A DNA stretch of 44,838 bases from a virus: the IMG/VR virus record IMGVR_UViG_3300030090_001253, positions 1-44,838 of that record, one strand, 5' to 3'. The position numbers and the translations under genes were made by a program. Of this stretch, positions 39,821 to 44,838 are shown piece by piece (position 1 is the first letter of the stretch; the number at the start of each line of letters is the position of its first letter). The notes under the pieces were generated by a model. The model was not told the DNA's origin, ran no database searches, and saw only the letters and a program-made list of their open reading frames with translations.

Positions 39821-41944
39821 ATGGAAGATAGGTTTTTAGAACCTGCCAGCGATGAGCAGATTGACGTAGCGTCCCCTGAAGATCAGATGCCAAACTTAGC
39901 CGCATACATTCGCGGCAAGTTTGAGGATTCTGAAAACGGAAGGTACGCATACGAACAACGATGGCTACAGGCGTACAAGAATTTTCGTGGTATCTACGAC
40001 TCCACTACTCAGTTTAGAGATAGTGAAAGATCTAAGGTATTCATAAAGATTACTAAGACTAAGGTTTTGGCTGCATATGGACAGATAGTAGATATCTTGT
40101 TTGCAAACAAAAAGTTTCCCATAGTCGTAGAGTCAACTCCTGTTCCAGAGGGTGTGGCTGAATTTGCTCATATGCAAACTCCCCTAGATAGTGTGATTCA
40201 ACCAGAAACCCCAACAGATCCTTACGGGTTCGATGGAGATGGTAGAGAACTACCCCCCGGTGCAACACAAGCACAAGAACCTAAACACTTCTTGGGTGCG
40301 TACTCTAAGAACATGGAAAATGCTCCTGTGGTAGAGGGTAGGGCATTGGCGGGGGAGCCGCAAATATCTCCCGCACAAAAATCTGCTCTAGAATGTGAAA
40401 AGATTATACACGATCAGCTTATCGACACAAATGCGGTAACTGTCATACGTAAAAGCATCTTTGAATCTGCTTTACTTGGCACAGGAGTCGTAAAAGGTCC
40501 GATGAATATGTACAAGCGTATTCATAGGTGGGAAACTGATGACAGTGGAGAGCGTACATACAACCCTTATGAAAAGGTTGTACCAAGAATAGAACACGTT
40601 TCTATTTGGGATTTCTATCCTGATCCGTCCGCTGTCAACATCGATGACTGTGAATACGTGATACAACGTCATCGAATGAGTCGGCAACAGGTTCGTAGCC
40701 TTCTTATGATGCCACATTTTAGACAAGAAGAAATAGAAGCCACTCTAGCTGAAGGGCCAAACTACGAGGATAAATACTACGAAGACACCATCAGACAGGA
40801 TGAGACTGAGGCGTATTACAACGAAAATCGTTTTGAAGTCCTAGAATATTGGGGCGTAATCGATGCGTATATGGCAGAAGCCGTTGGCATGGATACGGAG
40901 GATATACCTGATGAGTTTTCACAGGTACAGATTAATGCGTGGATATGTGGTAACAACGTACTACGATGTGTAATCAATCCATTTACACCTAGTCGTATAC
41001 CGTTCTTCGCTCTTCCATACGAAATCAACCCATACCAAATCTGGGGCGTTGGTGTGGCAGAGAACATGGAAGACGCACAGATGCTGATGAACGGTCATGT
41101 TCGTATGGCGATAGATAACCTCGCTCTTGCAGGTAACTTAGTATTCGATGTAGACGAAGCATCTCTCGTACCCGGACAAAACATGGATATCTTTCCCGGC
41201 AAGATATTCCGCCGCCAGTCAGGGGTCACCGGAACAGCCGTAAATGGCCTCAAGTTTCCGAACACGGCTGGTGAAAATATACAGATGTATCAAATCAGTC
41301 GCCAACTTGCAGACGAAGAAACTGGCCTTCCCTCTATCATGCACGGTCAAACTGGCGTTAGTGGCACGGGCAGAACAGCAGCAGGTTTATCTATGCTTAT
41401 GGGCAGTGCTAGTTTGTCCATGAAGACTGTAGTTAAAAATGTAGACGATCATCTTCTAAAGCCGTTAGGAGAATCTTATTACCAATGGAATATGCAGTTT
41501 AATGACACCATGACTGATCTCAAAGGAGATCTAGAAATAAAACCTCGTGGTGTGGCTGCGGTGATGCAAAAGGAAGTGCGTAGTCAAAGACTGATAGGTC
41601 TTTTACAAACTGTTGCCAATCCTATGCTTGCTCCGTTCATCAAGATACCAAACCTTATGCGAGAGTTAGCCATATCACAAGACATAGATCCAGACAGTCT
41701 AGTCAATGATGTAAACGAAGCGCAGATTTATGCTCAAATGCTACAGGGAATGATGCAAGATGCTCAACAAAGATCAGGCGAGGCAGGTGGCTCACCTCGT
41801 GAACAATCAGAAGGCGTGGGAGGGGCTGGAGACGTACCTCAACAGCCTCAAGGAAATGACGGTGAAAGCCCTGACGGTAGCACAATCGGAGTCGGAACTG
41901 CGCCAACTGCAGGGGAAGCTGGTTTTACTGGAAACCTTACTTAA
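39821..41944 (+). CDS. Portal protein
   Basis: A 707-residue protein matching podovirus-type head-tail connector portals in position (after terminase, before scaffold and capsid) and texture. The N-terminal region (YEQRWLQAYKNFRGIYDS, FIKITKTKVLAAYGQIVDIL), the WDFYPDPSA and QRHRMSRQQVRSL segments, and the helical GRTAAGLSMLMGSASLSMKT are typical of marine phage portals. It forms the dodecameric ring through which terminase packs DNA. The last 60 residues are Gly/Gln/Ser/Pro-rich and low in complexity, and this part overlaps another gene in a different frame. Confidence 0.82.
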   Translation: MEDRFLEPASDEQIDVASPEDQMPNLAAYIRGKFEDSENGRYAYEQRWLQAYKNFRGIYDSTTQFRDSERSKVFIKITKTKVLAAYGQIVDILFANKKFPIVVESTPVPEGVAEFAHMQTPLDSVIQPETPTDPYGFDGDGRELPPGATQAQEPKHFLGAYSKNMENAPVVEGRALAGEPQISPAQKSALECEKIIHDQLIDTNAVTVIRKSIFESALLGTGVVKGPMNMYKRIHRWETDDSGERTYNPYEKVVPRIEHVSIWDFYPDPSAVNIDDCEYVIQRHRMSRQQVRSLLMMPHFRQEEIEATLAEGPNYEDKYYEDTIRQDETEAYYNENRFEVLEYWGVIDAYMAEAVGMDTEDIPDEFSQVQINAWICGNNVLRCVINPFTPSRIPFFALPYEINPYQIWGVGVAENMEDAQMLMNGHVRMAIDNLALAGNLVFDVDEASLVPGQNMDIFPGKIFRRQSGVTGTAVNGLKFPNTAGENIQMYQISRQLADEETGLPSIMHGQTGVSGTGRTAAGLSMLMGSASLSMKTVVKNVDDHLLKPLGESYYQWNMQFNDTMTDLKGDLEIKPRGVAAVMQKEVRSQRLIGLLQTVANPMLAPFIKIPNLMRELAISQDIDPDSLVNDVNEAQIYAQMLQGMMQDAQQRSGEAGGSPREQSEGVGGAGDVPQQPQGNDGESPDGSTIGVGTAPTAGEAGFTGNLT

Positions 41945-41984
41945 ATTAAAAGAAAGTCACACAGCAGTTTTGAAGGTGAATTAG
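41760..41984 (+). CDS. Small helical protein overlapping the portal 3' end
   Basis: A 74-residue protein in a different frame from the portal, overlapping its last 185 bases. The sequence (MLNKDQARQVAHLVNNQKAW, then LETYLNSLKEMTVKAL, SESELRQLQGKLVLLETLL) looks like a well-formed helical protein of the kind often encoded just after phage portals. The overlapped portal tail is low complexity, which suggests this frame is the constrained one. It may be a portal-associated or head-completion factor. The next gene starts two bases after its stop. Confidence 0.65.
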   Translation: MLNKDQARQVAHLVNNQKAWEGLETYLNSLKEMTVKALTVAQSESELRQLQGKLVLLETLLKLKESHTAVLKVN

Positions 41985-41986
41985 AT

Positions 41987-43738
41987 ATGGGATATAATTT
42001 TTACGCTGGATCTGGGACTAGCCCGTGGATAAACTGGTATATGCCCCAACCTGTTCAACCCACATCTCCTACTGATCCCGATCCAAATCTAGATCCTGAT
42101 CCCACTCCAATTTTGCCAATAGTTTCTGATCCCGATCCATTTAATATTCGGGGGGAGCGTGGGCAGGACGACCCAGCAAGCTCAACCGATCCCGTAAGAG
42201 CAACCAGAAACATCATGGCTAAAACTCTGGGCGGGGGCATGAAAAACAACATTGGTTTCATAGACCCCGGAAGCATAAATTTTAACAGCTTTGATGAGTA
42301 CCTAACAGCGAAGGGCATACCAGATAGAAGCGGGGTATTTTCTGGCGTAAGCTTAGAGGGAACAGAGTTCGCTGACACTAGGATGGTGGAGGGTCCGCTA
42401 GGACAACTTAACAGAAACATCCCTAAACACGGGTTTTTTGGCTTTATGGCGTCTGTGTCGTTGGGGCAAGAGTTCGACGCTCTGGGTAAGATAAAACAAG
42501 CCCATGCCAACAACCCCGATCCTGCCGATCCCTTTGAAAACGGTGTGGCTTTCACCGTCGGGGATATCGTTATCTACAGAGAACCCGGATCAAACTTGTA
42601 TAAGGGGTATGATTCGTTGGGCATAAATCAAGAAACAGCACGGGGATTGGGTGATTTAGTTGTTGGAAGAGAAATTGGAAGTCAAATAATGCAAGGCAAC
42701 ACTATTCTCGATCACTTTGGGTCTGACCCCATAAACGATCCGGATGTACTTAAAGGAATTGCTGACACAGCAATACTGACCACGACAAACGGTGGATGGG
42801 CATTGGACGGTTCATTCAACTTCAAGGGAAGAAAAACTTCAGCAGGACGTGGAATAGATAACAAAGATCTAGCAAATAGGGTTTTTAAAGGAAACGAATC
42901 TATAGCTAGGCAGTGGAGAAACACATCTAGCTCTAAAAAGAATGCCTCTGCTATTGAAAGACTTGCTGACTTACAATACTTCATGGATGTTTCTCAGGGT
43001 GTGTCAGCATTAGATGCGGCTTCAACAAGAACACAAACTATAACTTCTAGAATAAAGCCGGGAGGCAGCTACTCTCCTGACATTGCAAAGCCGAAAGTCA
43101 CTACAACGACTCCGGGCGGCCCCGCTCCTGCAAAACCAGTTGCACAAGATCCTGAAAAGGGTTCTGGAGATCCTTCTTCAGAGGATAAATATGGAGGTAT
43201 AGAGGCTGGTGGTCCTCTAGGCGGCGGTTACGGAGGCTACAACCCGACTCCCGGAGGACGAGCTATGGGAGGCCGTGCTGGCTACAATCTAGGTGGCGTC
43301 AAAGACGACGACATGATCATATCCGAAGAGGAGGCACGTAACGGAACGGATGAATCAGGATTTATAGTCCGACCACCATCTGAGGTTAGCGATGAAAAGT
43401 CTATAGCTGATGACTATACTCTTGAAGCAAAGGATGAGGACTTTATCATAAACAAGTCTGCGGTTGACATTGCAGGGCAGATGGATATCGCCCGAATGAT
43501 TAACGATGCTGAAGACTATTTACGTCGGACAGGAAGAGGTAATCCTGAAAGAGACGAAAAACAAGGAGAGACATCTAAGATAAATGTATCTGCAGGGGAA
43601 GTTCGTATACGCAAAGAACTAGCAGAAGTCATAGGCTACGATGTCCTTCGTAAAATAAATAATAGAGGAAGACCCGCTACAGAGAAAAAGATACAAGACT
43701 CTAAGCAGCAAGGATTCCTAGAAAGACCTATGGTATAA
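41987..43738 (+). CDS. Head-associated protein with conserved C-terminal domain
   Basis: A 583-residue protein. Residues 20-55 are Pro/Asp-repetitive (SPTDPDPNLDPDPTPILPIV). Residues 60-350 are a globular region I cannot assign. Residues 350-430 are a Gly/Pro/Thr-rich linker (GGGYGGYNPTPGGRAMGGRA). Residues about 455-583 are a domain seen in marine phage head regions: DEDFIINKSAVDIAG, INDAEDYLRRTG, VSAGEVRIRKELAEVIGYDV and INNRG. It lies between portal and scaffold, so it is probably a virion protein. Confidence 0.55.
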   Translation: MGYNFYAGSGTSPWINWYMPQPVQPTSPTDPDPNLDPDPTPILPIVSDPDPFNIRGERGQDDPASSTDPVRATRNIMAKTLGGGMKNNIGFIDPGSINFNSFDEYLTAKGIPDRSGVFSGVSLEGTEFADTRMVEGPLGQLNRNIPKHGFFGFMASVSLGQEFDALGKIKQAHANNPDPADPFENGVAFTVGDIVIYREPGSNLYKGYDSLGINQETARGLGDLVVGREIGSQIMQGNTILDHFGSDPINDPDVLKGIADTAILTTTNGGWALDGSFNFKGRKTSAGRGIDNKDLANRVFKGNESIARQWRNTSSSKKNASAIERLADLQYFMDVSQGVSALDAASTRTQTITSRIKPGGSYSPDIAKPKVTTTTPGGPAPAKPVAQDPEKGSGDPSSEDKYGGIEAGGPLGGGYGGYNPTPGGRAMGGRAGYNLGGVKDDDMIISEEEARNGTDESGFIVRPPSEVSDEKSIADDYTLEAKDEDFIINKSAVDIAGQMDIARMINDAEDYLRRTGRGNPERDEKQGETSKINVSAGEVRIRKELAEVIGYDVLRKINNRGRPATEKKIQDSKQQGFLERPMV

Positions 43739-43826
43739 GAATTCGTTAGCTACCCGTAAATTACGGCCCTGACGCAACCGGAGCGGCTACCCACAGCCAA
43801 GTGGCCCCGCAAGTGAGGTAAACAAA
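43739..43826 (+). promoter_or_regulatory. Possible structured leader before scaffold gene
   Basis: 88 bases with two GCTACCC copies (43750-43756, 43788-43794), a CCGTAA-A-TTACGG near-palindrome, and a CCAC/GTGG stem closed by CGG/CCG. Much more structured than other gaps in this operon; may be an RNA element controlling scaffold and capsid expression. Confidence 0.4.
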
Positions 43827-44720
43827 ATGGCAAAAAAAGTACGTGGCGTAAGAGCCAACAAACCAAACGATTCCTTCGGGACCATCAATAGCGATACTTT
43901 GTACAAAGGCAACTATCGTGAAGAAGTCTACAAAGACGAAGACGAAGAAAACACTGAAGAGGAAGTAGAAGCACAAGATGCGAACCCTGATGAAGAATCA
44001 GCCACTTCGCAAGAAAACGATGAAACTTTTGCTACGAAGACTGAATCTACAGAGCCTGACTACAAGAAACGATATGATGATCTCAAGCGTCATTACGATA
44101 CAAAATTGGCAGAGTGGAAATCAGAAAAGGAAACTTACCTGAACAAAATGATGTCAAGTGAGCCTGTATCAATGTCTGACTCTACTAACATAGGACAGTT
44201 CAAAGAACAGTATCCAGAAATGTATGATGCTATCCATCAAATATCTTCTTCGAACTCTGAAGCACGAGTGAAGAATCTTGAGGGAGAACTAGAAGAAATC
44301 AAAAAACGGGAGAAAAATCTTGAAAAGCAAAAAGCTTACGAAGAACTCCTACGTCTGCAACCCGACTTTGATGATATCAAAAAGTCAGAAGAGTTTACGG
44401 AATGGCTTCAAAACCAACCTAAATCTATTTCTGATGGGGTGTACGATAATGCTACAGATGCTCGTTGGGCAAGTCGTGTAGTTGATTTGTACAAAGCAGA
44501 TACTGGTTTGACAAAAACTCCAAAGAGGGCTGTTTCCAAAAAGAAAGATGCTGCTATGTCAGTGTCTAAGGGATCAGCCAGAGAAGTTGCCTCTACCAAA
44601 GTAGAAGGTAAAATTTGGAAAGCTTCAGAAATCCGTAGTCTCAAGCCGTGGGAGTTTGAAAAGCTAGAAAGCGAATTGGACATCGCACGTCAAGAGGGAC
44701 GGATAGACCCTAACAACTAA
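43827..44720 (+). CDS. Scaffolding protein
   Basis: A 297-residue, highly charged helical protein directly before the major capsid gene, as scaffolds are. Residues 30-75 are very acidic (EDEENTEEEVEAQDANPDEE); residues 80-115 and 150-180 are coiled coil (LEGELEEIKKREKNLEKQKA); the C-terminal end is basic then helical (LKPWEFEKLESELDIARQEG, RIDPNN), a typical scaffold terminus that contacts capsid protein. It directs prohead assembly and exits before DNA packaging. GAGG ribosome-binding site. Confidence 0.8.
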   Translation: MAKKVRGVRANKPNDSFGTINSDTLYKGNYREEVYKDEDEENTEEEVEAQDANPDEESATSQENDETFATKTESTEPDYKKRYDDLKRHYDTKLAEWKSEKETYLNKMMSSEPVSMSDSTNIGQFKEQYPEMYDAIHQISSSNSEARVKNLEGELEEIKKREKNLEKQKAYEELLRLQPDFDDIKKSEEFTEWLQNQPKSISDGVYDNATDARWASRVVDLYKADTGLTKTPKRAVSKKKDAAMSVSKGSAREVASTKVEGKIWKASEIRSLKPWEFEKLESELDIARQEGRIDPNN

Positions 44721-44746
44721 CCTCATAGAAGAAGAGGAAAGAACCA

Positions 44747-44838
44747 ATGGCATTTGGTACCGCTGCAGGTTATGGTAACCTGCCCTCCGGTAATTTTGCA
44801 CCGGAGATTTTTAGCCAAAAAGTCCTCAAGTTCTTCCG
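44747..44838 (+). CDS. Major capsid protein, N-terminal fragment
   Basis: ATG 44747 follows GAAGAGGAAAG. The 30 visible residues, beginning MAFGTAAGYGNLPSGNFAP and continuing with EIFSQKVLKFF, match the start of T7-like marine phage capsid proteins. The gene runs off the right edge. Position after the scaffold supports the call. Confidence 0.8.
   Translation, partial: MAFGTAAGYGNLPSGNFAPEIFSQKVLKFF

Overview
The window is most of the genome of a lytic, podovirus-like tailed phage of marine bacteria. The gene set points to the HMO-2011-type group, first described from a SAR116 alphaproteobacterial phage. The diagnostic gene is a family A DNA polymerase interrupted by a DnaJ-type CxxCxGxG zinc module. 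It sits with a 3'-5' exonuclease, a DnaB-like helicase, a Toprim primase, a T7 endonuclease I-type resolvase, a RecB/Cas4-type nuclease and an adenosylcobalamin-dependent ribonucleotide reductase. No phage RNA polymerase is visible, and the intergenic regions carry good sigma70-like promoters, so transcription probably relies on the host enzyme. The host is inferred (marine, probably alphaproteobacterial, with access to B12). The left edge cuts a tail-fibre gene and the right edge cuts the major capsid gene, so the missing segment probably holds the rest of the capsid gene and the tail-tube genes.

Layout. (1) 1-7.3 kb, plus strand: five related tail-fibre genes built from shuffled modules, two with a self-cleaving S74 chaperone domain, separated by small conserved genes. 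(2) 7.3-18.6 kb, plus strand: a small membrane-anchored (XhlA/holin-like) protein, then large virion proteins of 608, 994 and 1699 residues that probably correspond to T7-type internal/ejection proteins. (3) 18.6-29.0 kb, minus strand: one compact overlapping replication and nucleotide-metabolism operon, read from a promoter at about 29.0 kb down to 18.6 kb. It includes two tiny genes (37 and 49 codons) between helicase and exonuclease. (4) 29.1-34.4 kb, plus strand: a divergent early region of many small, mostly unknown genes, including a ribbon-helix-helix protein, a zinc ribbon, a DUF932 protein and a winged-helix-like protein. (5) 34.4-35.1 kb: a noncoding hub with divergent promoters, palindromes and large hairpins. 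(6) 35.1-44.8 kb, plus strand: small and large terminase, an unusual tyrosine-recombinase-like protein, portal, an overlapping gene hidden in the portal 3' end, a head-associated protein, scaffold and the start of the major capsid gene.

The divergent transcription from about 29.05 kb would give replication genes leftward and host-takeover genes rightward. The late genes run rightward from the 34.9 kb hub through packaging and capsid genes and, across the missing segment, into the fibres and internal virion proteins. Points most worth a second look are the degenerate recombinase-like protein between terminase and portal, the gene overprinted on the portal tail, the Cas4-like cysteine pattern in the nuclease, the split polymerase, and the structured noncoding hub.
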